A DNA stretch of 64,000 nt from Lachnospiraceae bacterium UBA7093 (GCA_002492465.1 DKYT01000022.1:93248-157247); one strand, 5' to 3'; shown: positions 52,988-61,341, counted from the stretch's first letter. Notes: a model not told the origin generated them from the letters alone. Translations and numbers: made by a program.

Positions 52988-53629
52988 CTATACCTCTTTG
53001 AATCTGTCCGCACCCATACCGCAGACAGGGCATTTATAATCCGCCGGGAGTTCTTCTCCCTCATATACATAGCCGCAGACTTCGCATTTAAACTTACGCT
53101 TTTTCCCCTCTTCCGCCTTCTTCTCTTCCTCTTCAGGGATATAGGTAGGCGCGTTTTTAGGGCTTCTTCCTTTGATCACCTTATGGTAATATGCGTAGGT
53201 CATTGCCTCTCTGTCCCCAAAAATTTCAGCTCCCTTTACCTCACCCAGAAAAACGGTATGGGTTGCGGTTTCCATTTTGTCGATCACATCGCATACGATA
53301 TAGCCGCAGCAGTCAGACAGGATCGGCATATGATCCTCCACAGTGTACTTCACTTCTGCAAATTTATCCGCTTCCTTGCCGCTCTTGAACCCAAAAGTTC
53401 CGATAATGGAAGGCTGGGAATCCTCCGCCAGAATAGAAATGGCAAATTTATTGGTATCTTTAATGCATTGATTGGTATAGTTGTTGTGGTTAATACTAAC
53501 CGCAATCGTTGCAGGTGAAGATGTGATCTGCATCGCGCTGTTAGCGGTACATCCCGTAGCTCTTCCCTGATCCCATGTACTTACAACATAAACTCCATAC
53601 GATAATTTGTGTAATGCGCTCTGATTCAT
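52988..53629 (-). CDS. High-molecular-weight rubredoxin: flavin reductase domain fused to rubredoxin (Hrb type)
   Basis: A 213-residue fusion. Residues 1-150 form an FMN-binding flavoredoxin/flavin reductase domain (GVYVVSTWDQGRATGCTANSAMQ; SPATIAVSINHNNYTN). A Glu/Lys linker leads to a C-terminal rubredoxin (about 178-213) with CEVCGYVYEG and CPVCGMG, the four iron ligands. In acetogens such proteins pass electrons from NADH to the flavodiiron protein FprA, which removes oxygen or nitric oxide. It heads the operon and its ribosome site lies in the structured repeat element just upstream. Confidence 0.92.
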   Translation of the reverse strand: MNQSALHKLSYGVYVVSTWDQGRATGCTANSAMQITSSPATIAVSINHNNYTNQCIKDTNKFAISILAEDSQPSIIGTFGFKSGKEADKFAEVKYTVEDHMPILSDCCGYIVCDVIDKMETATHTVFLGEVKGAEIFGDREAMTYAYYHKVIKGRSPKNAPTYIPEEEEKKAEEGKKRKFKCEVCGYVYEGEELPADYKCPVCGMGADRFKEV

Positions 53630-53637
53630 TATTCCTT

Positions 53638-53781
53638 TTCCTCCATTCCGAAGCGTTTTACGCTGAGGAAAGCGAGCGAAATATCAGATTTCGCTCTGCT
53701 ATCACAGAATTTGTGACGCTTCGGCACAAATTCTTGGTTGAATAAATTGCTATCGAGCAATTTATTCAACCTTTCCTCCAT
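53638..53781 (-). repeat. Structured dispersed leader element, copy 1 (ahead of hrb)
   Basis: Three stem-loops: GGTTGAATAAATTGCT with AGCAATTTATTCAACC (53736-53751/53756-53771), GAATTTGTG/CACAAATTC (53707-53715/53725-53733) and GAGCGAAAT/ATTTCGCTC (53674-53682/53688-53696), plus a small AGCG/CGCT hairpin next to CGGAATGGAGGAAAA, the ribosome site of hrb. Copy 2 at 63719-63886 has the same layout with paired base changes. It is bounded by GGAGGAAAGG-type direct repeats. Confidence 0.85.
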
Positions 53782-53784
53782 TTC

Positions 53785-54879
53785 TTAGTAGCTTAGCATA
53801 TCATTATAGTTATCAATCATATCCGACACCGCCTCATCAAACTTCCTAATGGAACCGTCGGCGGCAAAAGCGGAATTTAATTCAAATTCCTTCAGCGGTT
53901 CCTGATTTCTGACCCTTTCAAATAACTCGGTCAATGCCTCCCGGGAATCCTCGATACTTCCGTCTATGAGATTATACGCACCGGACTGCACAGGAAAACC
54001 CTCCCGATACATTTCACTTCTATCCTCCATAAGGGTAAGACACGTTCCAGCCGTCTCCATATACTGGTCATATAAGGGCTGCAGTATCTCAAGATCCAGT
54101 TCCAATATCTGAGAATCGTCTTCCACCTGCTCATGAATCTCTCTCTGCATTTCCTGCGCCGCCATAATAAATCTGATAAATGCTGCGGCTCCTTTATATC
54201 CTTCTGCCTCAAGCTGTTCCAACGCTTCTTCCCGCCGGGCATCCGCCCTCTCCCCAAGCTTGGATATAAATTCATCGGAAAGAGTTTCATATTCCTTATA
54301 GTCTTTCCAAATGATTGCATGATATTCCTTTCCTTTTTCAGAACCGGTATATCCTTCCAGGCAGTCTATGGTTTCCGCAAGTTCCCTCATCACCGGGTAT
54401 AAGGCAAGGTACATTTCATCCAAATCATCTTTTTGCTGCTTTTTCTGTGCCATGTCATGCGCCTTGTCCATCTCTTCATAAAACATCCCCTTATTAGACT
54501 TACACTGATATTGCTCCTTCAACGGCACAAACTCCTCCTGGAATTCCACACACTCAAAATAACTGCCGATTACATCTGCAAAATAGTCCACCATCTCGTT
54601 GTTGATTTCGATGTATAAGTTAAACAGTTCATTTTCATCCACTTCTGCGTGGTCGGCGGTTTCCGTTTCCCCGGCTTTCTCCTCCACCGGTTTCACATTA
54701 TCCTCTGAAGAATCTTTTTCCTTTTTTTCTACTCCGCTGTCTTCTCCCTCTGTGCCGGCGTCATAGGCTTCACCGCTGGTCTCCTTTGTATTTTTCTTCT
54801 CTGCCGCATTCCTGCACCCACAGAGCATCATGGCGGATATAAGCAGAAGACACACCGCTTTTTTCCATGATCTTTTCAT
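53785..54879 (-). CDS. Lipoprotein of unknown function with a helical extracellular domain
   Basis: A 364-residue lipoprotein from ATG 54879 (GGGAGG upstream). Signal MKRSWKKAVCLLLISAMMLCGC with lipid-attachment Cys, then a long charged, low-complexity linker (about 25-75), then an all-helical domain rich in Glu, Tyr and Leu (NLYIEINNEMVDYFADVIGS onward to the C-terminus). The overall pattern vaguely recalls DUF3829-type lipoproteins, but I cannot assign it firmly. Single gene, with the structured repeat just past its stop. Confidence 0.8.
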   Translation of the reverse strand: MKRSWKKAVCLLLISAMMLCGCRNAAEKKNTKETSGEAYDAGTEGEDSGVEKKEKDSSEDNVKPVEEKAGETETADHAEVDENELFNLYIEINNEMVDYFADVIGSYFECVEFQEEFVPLKEQYQCKSNKGMFYEEMDKAHDMAQKKQQKDDLDEMYLALYPVMRELAETIDCLEGYTGSEKGKEYHAIIWKDYKEYETLSDEFISKLGERADARREEALEQLEAEGYKGAAAFIRFIMAAQEMQREIHEQVEDDSQILELDLEILQPLYDQYMETAGTCLTLMEDRSEMYREGFPVQSGAYNLIDGSIEDSREALTELFERVRNQEPLKEFELNSAFAADGSIRKFDEAVSDMIDNYNDMLSY

Positions 54880-54977
54880 TTTTCCCTCCCTTATCACTAT
54901 AATTAAAACAATATTACTATAGCATTCCTGATTTATGCCGTCAAATTGATTTCAGCCTGGAGCAAAAGCGAAATCTA

Positions 54978-56066
54978 CTATTCCACTCTTTTTCGGTATG
55001 CTTCTTCCGCCTGCTCATTTGACAAAGAGAATTCCACTTTCAGAGCTTCCCTGATTTCAATATCCGAGCAACGATTCATCACCATCTTTACAATGCATCT
55101 TGAAATTTCCAATTCCTTCGCCGCCTCTTTCGCTGCTTTTTCCGCCGCCTCCTTTGCTGCCTCTTCCGCTGCCTCCTTTGCCGCCTTTTCCGCTGCCTCC
55201 CTTACTGCCGCCTGGAAATCAAATGTCACTCCTTCGAATAATCTTCCCATTTTACGCTCCTTGATCTTTGCTACCGCATTTTCCGCCTTATCTTCTTCCA
55301 AATTCATACTGTACAGCAATGCTCTAAGCACTTTCTCCATAACGCTTAAAAGATATTCCGGTGTATTCCTTAATATTTGGCTTATCTGTTCCTTCGGAAG
55401 TTTTGAAAAAGCTTCTATGTCTTCCATGCATCTGATTTTATTGATTAGCATGGTAAGTGAAATTTCATCTCCCCGCGCCAAAAGATCCTCATTGCTGTAA
55501 TCATGAAGCCGGATCATCTGATACCTGAAATGCGGCATATAATCCCCTAACAGTTCTCTGCAGAGTATCCGATCGGCAAGATCCTCTGACGCCGTCCACT
55601 TCTCTGTTCCCTCGTAATAAACAATGGGAAAAACCGGCGGATAACGGAAATCTTTCCTAGCACTTATATGGGGATATCGCCTATTCATCTCTTTCTCATA
55701 ATCTTCCCATATATGGATCATATACCGAAGTATCTGCATGGCTACATTATACTCCACTTTCGTCTTATGTTCAACCAATGATACAATATAAAGTGGTAAA
55801 TCAAGTGGATTTTCGTTTTCTAAAGCAGGCAGATATTTCCCGACATTCACTCTCTTGACGGTATCGCTTTCCCGCTCTGTGCTGTACAAAGGCACATAGC
55901 GCTCTGATACATCCTCAATATCCTCCGGCTGAATCTTCCGCAAAATCTCCATATCTGCATAATCACGAAGGAACTGGGCGCAAAGAATATTATCTCCAAA
56001 AATCAATTTGCTGCTGCCATCCCGCAGTCTGGGATTGTCCACAAGACAAGTATCTTCTTTTGTCAT
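54978..56066 (-). CDS. Rpn-family recombination-promoting nuclease/putative transposase
   Basis: A 362-residue protein from ATG 56066 (GAGGAGG upstream). The N-terminal half is a PD-(D/E)XK nuclease of the Rpn/YhgA type: DGSSKLIFGDNILCAQFLRD, then LPLYIVSLVEHKTKVEYNVAMQ with the catalytic ExK. The middle (EDIEAFSKLPKEQISQIL) is helical. Residues about 315-350 form an Ala/Lys/Glu helix of AAKEAAEEAAKEAAEKAAKE repeats, probably a coiled coil. Rpn proteins are Ca/Mg-dependent DNases that promote RecA-independent recombination; chromosomal family members are common and not always mobile. It has its own promoter and a long leader with three hairpins. Confidence 0.85.
   Translation of the reverse strand: MTKEDTCLVDNPRLRDGSSKLIFGDNILCAQFLRDYADMEILRKIQPEDIEDVSERYVPLYSTERESDTVKRVNVGKYLPALENENPLDLPLYIVSLVEHKTKVEYNVAMQILRYMIHIWEDYEKEMNRRYPHISARKDFRYPPVFPIVYYEGTEKWTASEDLADRILCRELLGDYMPHFRYQMIRLHDYSNEDLLARGDEISLTMLINKIRCMEDIEAFSKLPKEQISQILRNTPEYLLSVMEKVLRALLYSMNLEEDKAENAVAKIKERKMGRLFEGVTFDFQAAVREAAEKAAKEAAEEAAKEAAEKAAKEAAKELEISRCIVKMVMNRCSDIEIREALKVEFSLSNEQAEEAYRKRVE
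55125..55205 (-). repeat. Short repeats encoding the Ala-rich coil of the Rpn protein
   Basis: Imperfect 24-base units (GCTGCCTCYTTTGCYGCCTT type on the plus strand) encode repeated AEEAAKEA octets. Such repeats slip easily and may change coil length between strains. Confidence 0.7.
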
Positions 56067-56181
56067 AACGCCTCCTCTTCTGGTACGTATGCCGCACCGG
56101 CAAATTACAGAAAAAGAAAAGGCAGAGAAATACTCCCAGACGTTACTTTTCCTCATCTGTTAAATAAAATACTGGTAATCT

Positions 56182-56291
56182 GGGATGACTGATCCCCTTG
56201 ATCTTCCGCCAAAATCGGAAGTCAGATATCACGTCTTTGAACTGACGTTTGAATGTGTAATTACTATAACATGAATAAATTATAAAGGCAA
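56182..56291 (-). promoter_or_regulatory. Promoter and hairpin-rich leader of the Rpn gene
   Basis: Promoter with -35 TTGCCT (56286-56291), 17-base spacer, -10 TATAGT (56263-56268). The transcribed leader of about 190 bases holds three small stems: ACGTC/GACGT (56231-56248), CTTCCG/CGGAAG (56203-56221) and GGGAT/ATCCC (56182-56196). The gene-free stretch 56067-56445 otherwise holds the 39-bp tandem repeat and the glgP terminator. Confidence 0.55.
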
Positions 56292-56293
56292 GC

Positions 56294-56371
56294 ATGAAAC
56301 AACGGATGCCAGGCTCTGCCAGTCATCCTTATATGAAACAACGGATGCCAGGCTCTGCCAGTCATCCTTAT
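56294..56371. repeat. Perfect 39-bp tandem duplication
   Basis: Two identical, adjacent 39-base copies (56294-56332 and 56333-56371) begin ATGAAACAACGGATGCCAGG and end GTCATCCTTAT. Each copy can fold as GGATG...GGC...GCC...CATCC. The length is a multiple of three and the plus strand is open, but no ribosome site precedes the ATG, so I do not call a gene. Confidence 0.85.
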
Positions 56372-56380
56372 GTTAAGAGA

Positions 56381-56423
56381 AAACCCAGGGGTATACAGTA
56401 TCATCTTGCACACCCCTGGGTTT
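56381..56423 (-). terminator. Terminator after glycogen phosphorylase
   Basis: Stem AAACCCAGGGGT/ACCCCTGGGTTT (56381-56392 and 56412-56423) with a 19-base loop. T tracts lie on both sides, so it can act in both directions; on the minus strand it ends the glgP message. Confidence 0.8.
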
Positions 56424-56445
56424 TTCATAATTCATTTACATACTT

Positions 56446-58755
56446 TTATTTCAACTTCCAGATATCTCTGTTGTACTCTGCAATGGTTCTGTCAGATGAG
56501 AAGAAACCGGATTTTGCAATATTAACCAGCATCATCTTTTTCCACTTCTGACGATCCTCATAATCTGCAAACGCTCTGTCCTTCGCCGCAATATAATCCT
56601 CCAAATCAAGCAGCGTCATGAACCAGTCCTTGTTAATCAATTCGTTGTAAAGGCGCTCCAGATTCTCCTTGTGTCCAGCCTTCAAAACCTGATCACTTAC
56701 AATAAAGTCCACCGCTTCCTTAATCACAGGACTCTTCTCATAATAATCCTTGGATACATAATCTGCCTTTGCATAGTGATCGATAACTGCCTCTGACTTT
56801 TCACCGAAAATATAAATATTGTCATCGCCCACCAGCTCATGGATTTCTACGTTTGCGCCGTCTGATGTACCCAGCGTTATCGCACCGTTTAGCATGAACT
56901 TCATGTTTCCGGTACCTGACGCCTCCTTGGAAGCAAGGGAAATCTGCTCGGAGATATCGCAGGCAGGTATCAGCTTCTCAGCATAACTTACATTATAATT
57001 TTCTACCATAAGAACCGTCATATAAGGACTTACGTCAGGATCATTATTGATAATCTCCTGAAGTACCAGCAGCAGGTGAATAATATCCTGTGCAATTACA
57101 TAAGCAGGAGCCGCCTTTGCCCCGAAAATGAAGGTAAGAGGTCTTACGGGCTTTTTGCCGCTCTTGATTTCCAGGTATTTATGGATAATATAAAGAGCAT
57201 TCATCTGCTGACGTTTGTACTCATGAAGGCGCTTCACCTGAATATCAAACACCGCTTCGGGATTTAAAGTAACGCCTTCCGCTTCCTTCACGTACGCCGC
57301 GAGCTCTTTCTTACGGTTCATCTTGATTTCAGCCAAACGGTCAAGCACAGCCTGGTCATCCTTGTGCTCAAGAAGCTTCTCCAGCTTGTCGGCATCCTTC
57401 TTGAACCCGTCGCCTATGGTTTTGGCAAGAAAACCTGCAAGCTCACGGTTACAGCTGAGAAGCCATCTTCTGAATGTGATACCGTTTGTCTTATTATTAA
57501 ACTTCTCAGGATAGATCTTATAAAAAGCGTTCAGCTCCGAATCTTTCAAAATTTCCGTATGAATTGCAGCTACGCCGTTAACGGAGAATCCATAGTGAAT
57601 ATCAATATGCGCCATATGCACTCTGCCAGCCTCATCAATGATCTGTACCTTAGGATCATCATATTTAGCGGCAATTCTCTTATCCAGTTCTTTAATATAA
57701 GGAACCAACTGCGGCACTACCTTCTCCAAGTATGCAAGGGGCCATTTCTCCAGCGCTTCCGCCAGAATTGTGTGGTTGGTGTAAGCGCAGGTTTTACTTA
57801 CCACGTCGATCGCCTCATCCATTGTAAATGCCTTATCCTCAACCAGGATACGAATCAACTCCGGAATCACCATCGTAGGGTGCGTATCGTTGATCTGAAT
57901 CACCGCATGCTCGTACATTTTGCGAAGATCGTACTTCTTTTCTCTCATTTCCCGTAAAATTAACTGGGCTGCGTTGCAAACCATAAAATACTGTTGATAA
58001 ATACGAAGAAGATTACCTGCCTCATCGGAATCATCCGGATATAAGAACAGTGTAAGGTTCTTTTCAATCTGCTCCTTATCAAAGCTGATACCGTCTTTCA
58101 CCAAGCTTTCATCGATGGACTCAATATCAAACAGCCTCAACTTATTGACACCGCTGTCATATCCTGCAACATCAATGTCATAAAGACGGGAAGTCACTTT
58201 TCTTTTGCCAAAGAAAACGTCAAAGGTAACGTCCGATTTGGTCAACCATGAATTTTCTTCAATCCAATCATTCTTCTCCGCAGTCTGGAGCTTATCTTTA
58301 AATACCTGCTTGAAAAGTCCAAAATGATAATTCAGCCCAATGCCTTCTCCTGGAAGTCCAAGAGTTGCGATGGAATCCAAAAAGCATGCCGCAAGCCGTC
58401 CCAGCCCGCCGTTTCCGAGAGACGGTTCCGGTTCAACCTCTTCAATTACAGAAAGGCTCTTGCCATTATTCTTTAAAATCTCATCCAGCTTATCATAGAT
58501 ACCAAGATTGATCAGATTATTGGATAAAAGCTTTCCGATCAGAAACTCAGCAGAGATATAATAAATCTTTTTCTCTCCCTCGTTGGTATCCGAAACTGCC
58601 ATGATCCTCTTGGTATAAACCAAAATCACATAGTACGCTTCCTGATCTGAAAGTCCGGATACAGACTTGCCGAACATTTCTTTTGCAATTTCTTCCAGCT
58701 GCTGTTCCATGTTCAGAACCAATACATCCTTCTGCAAATTTGTTTGTGCTGCCAT
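56446..58755 (-). CDS. glgP: Glycogen/starch phosphorylase
   Basis: A 769-residue enzyme, slightly shorter than animal and E. coli homologues because the N-terminal allosteric region is reduced. Conserved blocks are LGNGGLGRLAACFLDSIATL (about 110-130), QINDTHPTMVIPELIRIL, FDIQVKRLHEYKRQQMNAL and the PLP-binding Lys in EASGTGNMKFMLNGA (about 618), followed by LGTSDGANVEI. It releases glucose-1-phosphate from glycogen in the cytoplasm. Single gene; a LacI-type operator palindrome lies about 100 bases upstream, matching one at the neighbouring lacI gene. Confidence 0.97.
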   Translation of the reverse strand: MAAQTNLQKDVLVLNMEQQLEEIAKEMFGKSVSGLSDQEAYYVILVYTKRIMAVSDTNEGEKKIYYISAEFLIGKLLSNNLINLGIYDKLDEILKNNGKSLSVIEEVEPEPSLGNGGLGRLAACFLDSIATLGLPGEGIGLNYHFGLFKQVFKDKLQTAEKNDWIEENSWLTKSDVTFDVFFGKRKVTSRLYDIDVAGYDSGVNKLRLFDIESIDESLVKDGISFDKEQIEKNLTLFLYPDDSDEAGNLLRIYQQYFMVCNAAQLILREMREKKYDLRKMYEHAVIQINDTHPTMVIPELIRILVEDKAFTMDEAIDVVSKTCAYTNHTILAEALEKWPLAYLEKVVPQLVPYIKELDKRIAAKYDDPKVQIIDEAGRVHMAHIDIHYGFSVNGVAAIHTEILKDSELNAFYKIYPEKFNNKTNGITFRRWLLSCNRELAGFLAKTIGDGFKKDADKLEKLLEHKDDQAVLDRLAEIKMNRKKELAAYVKEAEGVTLNPEAVFDIQVKRLHEYKRQQMNALYIIHKYLEIKSGKKPVRPLTFIFGAKAAPAYVIAQDIIHLLLVLQEIINNDPDVSPYMTVLMVENYNVSYAEKLIPACDISEQISLASKEASGTGNMKFMLNGAITLGTSDGANVEIHELVGDDNIYIFGEKSEAVIDHYAKADYVSKDYYEKSPVIKEAVDFIVSDQVLKAGHKENLERLYNELINKDWFMTLLDLEDYIAAKDRAFADYEDRQKWKKMMLVNIAKSGFFSSDRTIAEYNRDIWKLK

Positions 58756-58851
58756 AATTTCCTCCTGATTTTCATTAAATATTTTATTGTTTCATATTGT
58801 TCACTATATTATTCCAAAATTTTCCCGATTACATACTGTAGTGTAACACAA

Positions 58852-58863
58852 GAAAACGTTTTC
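58852..58863. promoter_or_regulatory. LacI-type operator ahead of glgP
   Basis: Perfect palindrome GAAAACGTTTTC within GGAAAACGTTTTCT, about 100 bases ahead of the glgP start. It closely matches the site at 59979-59994 in the promoter of the adjacent LacI gene, so that protein probably controls glgP. CcpA cre sites have a similar core and cannot be ruled out. Confidence 0.65.
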
Positions 58864-58970
58864 CGCAAGTGTAAATTACAAAATCATGCCATTTTTATAT
58901 TTCCGCCCTGAATCAAATGGCATTATACAAAATTTCCGTCTCCAGTTTTTAACCGCCTATATCCACCCCG

Positions 58971-59960
58971 TCAGCATATAATATCCGTATATTTGAGCCG
59001 CTCCAAGGTATAGGGCATCCTTACATCTTTTCCTGTTCCGCCATTCATCAGCCGCCGCAATTCTTCCATCGCTCTGGCCGAAATACCTGCAAAGTTCTGA
59101 CTGACCGTATTCATCTGCTTGCCCACATATCCCATCAAGATAATACCGTCAAAACCGCAGACCGGTCTGAAAATATCCATTTCTGTCAATGCCTTCATAG
59201 CGCCGATTGCCATCAGATCCGAAGCGCAGACCACCGCATCCTTATTTTTCCCATATTTCAGAGTAATATTGCGCGCCTGAAGCTCCGAAAATTCTCCGTT
59301 TCTAACCAACATCGTCAGCCCCAATTCCTCCACCAGTTCGCGCATTCCCTGAAGTCTCTCATCGGTGACATATCCGTTTTTCTTGCCTGCAATATATAGA
59401 ATCCGCTTACAATTATTATCCAAGATCGTTTTTTTTGCCACATCATACTGCGCCCTGCAGTGATCGATCCGAACCACAGAAGTACTTTCATTCACAATAG
59501 GCGCATCTATAACCACGCATTTAAACTTCTCCCCGGAAATCAGCTCATGCAGCACTTTGTCTTCCTTAGAAACGCCAAAGATAATGATACCTGCAATGCT
59601 CTGCGACTGCAGATATCTGGTCAATTCCTCTACCGTCCTTTCCCTGAACATAGAGGAAAATAATGTGATCACATCCAGATTTAATTCCATTGCCTTGGTG
59701 ATCGCCCCCTGAATATACTGCATGTCAATCTCATCAATCGCCTGGGTCTTCATATTCAAATTCATAAGCAGCGCCACCCGCCCCACTCTTTTAGAAGAAA
59801 GTGCAGCCGCTACGGAATTGGGCAGAAAATTCAATTCGTCCACTGACTTATTTACCTTCGCCTTAGTCTCCTCGCTGACATTCGGGTAATTATTGAGCAC
59901 CTTGGAGACTGTGGAGATCGCCACCCCCGCGTGTTTTGCCACATCTTTAATCGATACCAT
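58971..59960 (-). CDS. LacI-family regulator next to glycogen phosphorylase
   Basis: A 329-residue regulator. The N-terminus MVSIKDVAKHAGVAISTVSKVLNNYPNVSEETK is the LacI helix-turn-helix and hinge helix; the remainder is the effector domain (VGRVALLMNLNMKTQ; CVVIDAPIVNESTSVVRIDH; GFDGIILMGYVGKQMNTVSQ). It is upstream of glgP on the same strand, separated by 215 bases with an operator. A second operator overlaps its own transcription start. It may sense a sugar linked to storage glucan breakdown. Confidence 0.94.
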   Translation of the reverse strand: MVSIKDVAKHAGVAISTVSKVLNNYPNVSEETKAKVNKSVDELNFLPNSVAAALSSKRVGRVALLMNLNMKTQAIDEIDMQYIQGAITKAMELNLDVITLFSSMFRERTVEELTRYLQSQSIAGIIIFGVSKEDKVLHELISGEKFKCVVIDAPIVNESTSVVRIDHCRAQYDVAKKTILDNNCKRILYIAGKKNGYVTDERLQGMRELVEELGLTMLVRNGEFSELQARNITLKYGKNKDAVVCASDLMAIGAMKALTEMDIFRPVCGFDGIILMGYVGKQMNTVSQNFAGISARAMEELRRLMNGGTGKDVRMPYTLERLKYTDIIC

Positions 59961-59978
59961 TTGTTTCCTCCTGAAAAG

Positions 59979-60031
59979 TACTGGAAAACGATTTCCAAAA
60001 TTATCATACTGAATTTTTTAGGATAATGCAA
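59979..60031 (-). promoter_or_regulatory. Promoter and operator of the glgP-linked lacI gene
   Basis: Promoter with -35 TTGCAT (60026-60031), 17-base spacer, -10 TATGAT (60003-60008). The palindrome TGGAAATCGTTTTCCA (59979-59994) lies just downstream of the start site, placed for autorepression. Confidence 0.7.
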
Positions 60032-60042
60032 GAAAAATTTAA

Positions 60043-60063
60043 AAGGCACCCGTCGGGTGCCTT
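60043..60063 (-). terminator. Terminator after the CheY-type gene
   Basis: Stem AAGGCACCC-GTC-GGGTGCCTT (60043-60063), perfect 9-bp stem with 3-base loop, followed on the minus strand by TTAAATTTTT. Confidence 0.8.
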
Positions 60064-60079
60064 AAGTGTCTTTTGGTCT

Positions 60080-60442
60080 CTATGAATTTAAAACTTTTTC
60101 GATGACGCTCTTTACTTCCTCTGCATCATAAGGCTTTGCAATAAATTCGGCAGCGCCATGCTTAATCGCCTGGATCATTTTCTCCTTTTGTCCTGCTGCT
60201 GTAATCATGACAACTTTTGCCGTCTCATCACATTTTTTGATTAGCTGGAGCGCTTCTAAACCATCCAGCTTCGGCATCGTGATATCCATCGTCACAAGGT
60301 CAGGTTTTACTTCCTTATACTTTAGGTATCCGTCTTCACCGTTTACGCCCTCTCCTATCACAGTATGTCCTGCATCCTCCAATATTCCTCTCAAAATCTT
60401 ACGTGATGTTCTTGAATCGTCTATAATCAATATATTTGCCAT
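60080..60442 (-). CDS. CheY-like single-domain response regulator
   Basis: A 120-residue stand-alone receiver. Start chosen at ATG 60442, seven bases after AGGAGG; the ATG two codons earlier is too close. It has the acidic pair in ILIIDDSR, phosphoacceptor Asp in LVTMDITMP (about residue 54), MITAAGQ (Thr/Ala switch) and FIAKPYDAEEV (Lys near 103). The order of features is that of chemotaxis CheY. It is co-transcribed with a CheX-like phosphatase protein ahead of it. No cheA, cheW or motility genes are in the window. Confidence 0.93.
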   Translation of the reverse strand: MANILIIDDSRTSRKILRGILEDAGHTVIGEGVNGEDGYLKYKEVKPDLVTMDITMPKLDGLEALQLIKKCDETAKVVMITAAGQKEKMIQAIKHGAAEFIAKPYDAEEVKSVIEKVLNS

Positions 60443-60453
60443 TTTCATGCCTC

Positions 60454-61341
60454 CTACTTCATTTCAATTTCTTTCCCCTTTGCAACGATCACATAAAACA
60501 GTTCACTTTTCATATGTATCGGCAAAACTAACATTTCATCACTGGTCATCTTGCTGATTTCAGTTGAATATTCCGGTGGAAGCAATTCCATGGAAATTCC
60601 GGTCTGACTTAACGCGCTTGCATAAAGACCGCAAATGCAATTTAGCAGTTCTCCGATTGCATCCAAAGCATCCTCGTTGACTTCCGCAAATTCTTCCTTG
60701 CCAAAAATGGAAGCCGTCCTTAAAAGCGCATGTCCTTTTCCTGCAAGTCCAAAGCTGATGCTCTCTTCACCGCTTACAAACTGAGCCGCCCCATTGTCAA
60801 CCTCACAGGTCTGCGCTATAAAAGCCTTATCCAGATAAATTTCATTATCCACACAACGCATAATCGTACGAACCGCCGTACCTGCCGCATTCATGTACTT
60901 ATCGCAACCTGCCGGAATATAAAGCGGTAAAATTCTGTCCACGTCGCCGCTCTTTAAATCTTCCATTTCTGAAACAGTCATTTCTTTTTCGACCTGAAAA
61001 TCTATCATGTATTGCTCCAGCTGATCAATGGTCATAAGCTGCTGATCCTCTAAAGCCTGAGCAAATGCAAGATATGCGTTCCCCTGTTTCTTCAGAAGCG
61101 CCTGTACGTGCCCCTCCGTCAGGTATCCTCTTTCTACGGCAATATCACCAAACCGCTTGTCCATTACTGCCTGAAGATTATTCACTCTGTCAGCTTCATC
61201 CTGGGTCATAAGCCCCTCCGCTACCGCGATCAAGCCCAGTTTCACGCGAACCTTATTCTTTGCGGCAAGCAGATCCTTTAGCTGTTCATACGTAATAATC
61301 CCTTTTTCCAATAAATAATTTCCTACTATAACTGAAACCAT
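60454..61341 (-). CDS. CheX/CheC-like phosphatase-domain protein with N-terminal helical repeats
   Basis: A 295-residue protein. The N-terminal part (about 1-110) has three helical repeats of the form LL..G.IT..QL..LL, ending GDIAVERGYLTEGHVQALLKKQ, resembling the MshEN/GspE N-terminal domain that in other proteins binds cyclic di-GMP. The C-terminal part (about 140-290) is a CheX-like domain with EDALDAIGELLNCICG, which keeps the ExxN catalytic pattern of CheC/CheX CheY-P phosphatases. It starts after AGGAGG and lies 5-12 bases ahead of the CheY gene, its probable substrate. The link to cyclic di-GMP is inference. Confidence 0.85.
   Translation of the reverse strand: MVSVIVGNYLLEKGIITYEQLKDLLAAKNKVRVKLGLIAVAEGLMTQDEADRVNNLQAVMDKRFGDIAVERGYLTEGHVQALLKKQGNAYLAFAQALEDQQLMTIDQLEQYMIDFQVEKEMTVSEMEDLKSGDVDRILPLYIPAGCDKYMNAAGTAVRTIMRCVDNEIYLDKAFIAQTCEVDNGAAQFVSGEESISFGLAGKGHALLRTASIFGKEEFAEVNEDALDAIGELLNCICGLYASALSQTGISMELLPPEYSTEISKMTSDEMLVLPIHMKSELFYVIVAKGKEIEMK

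Noticed and set aside
54978..56066. Insertion sequence around the Rpn gene
   Set aside because: No terminal inverted repeats or target duplications are seen; Rpn-family genes are often resident chromosomal genes despite the transposase label.
56294..56551. Possible 85-residue peptide starting in the 39-bp duplication
   Set aside because: The frame is open but there is no ribosome site, it runs through the glgP terminator and into the glgP coding end on the other strand.
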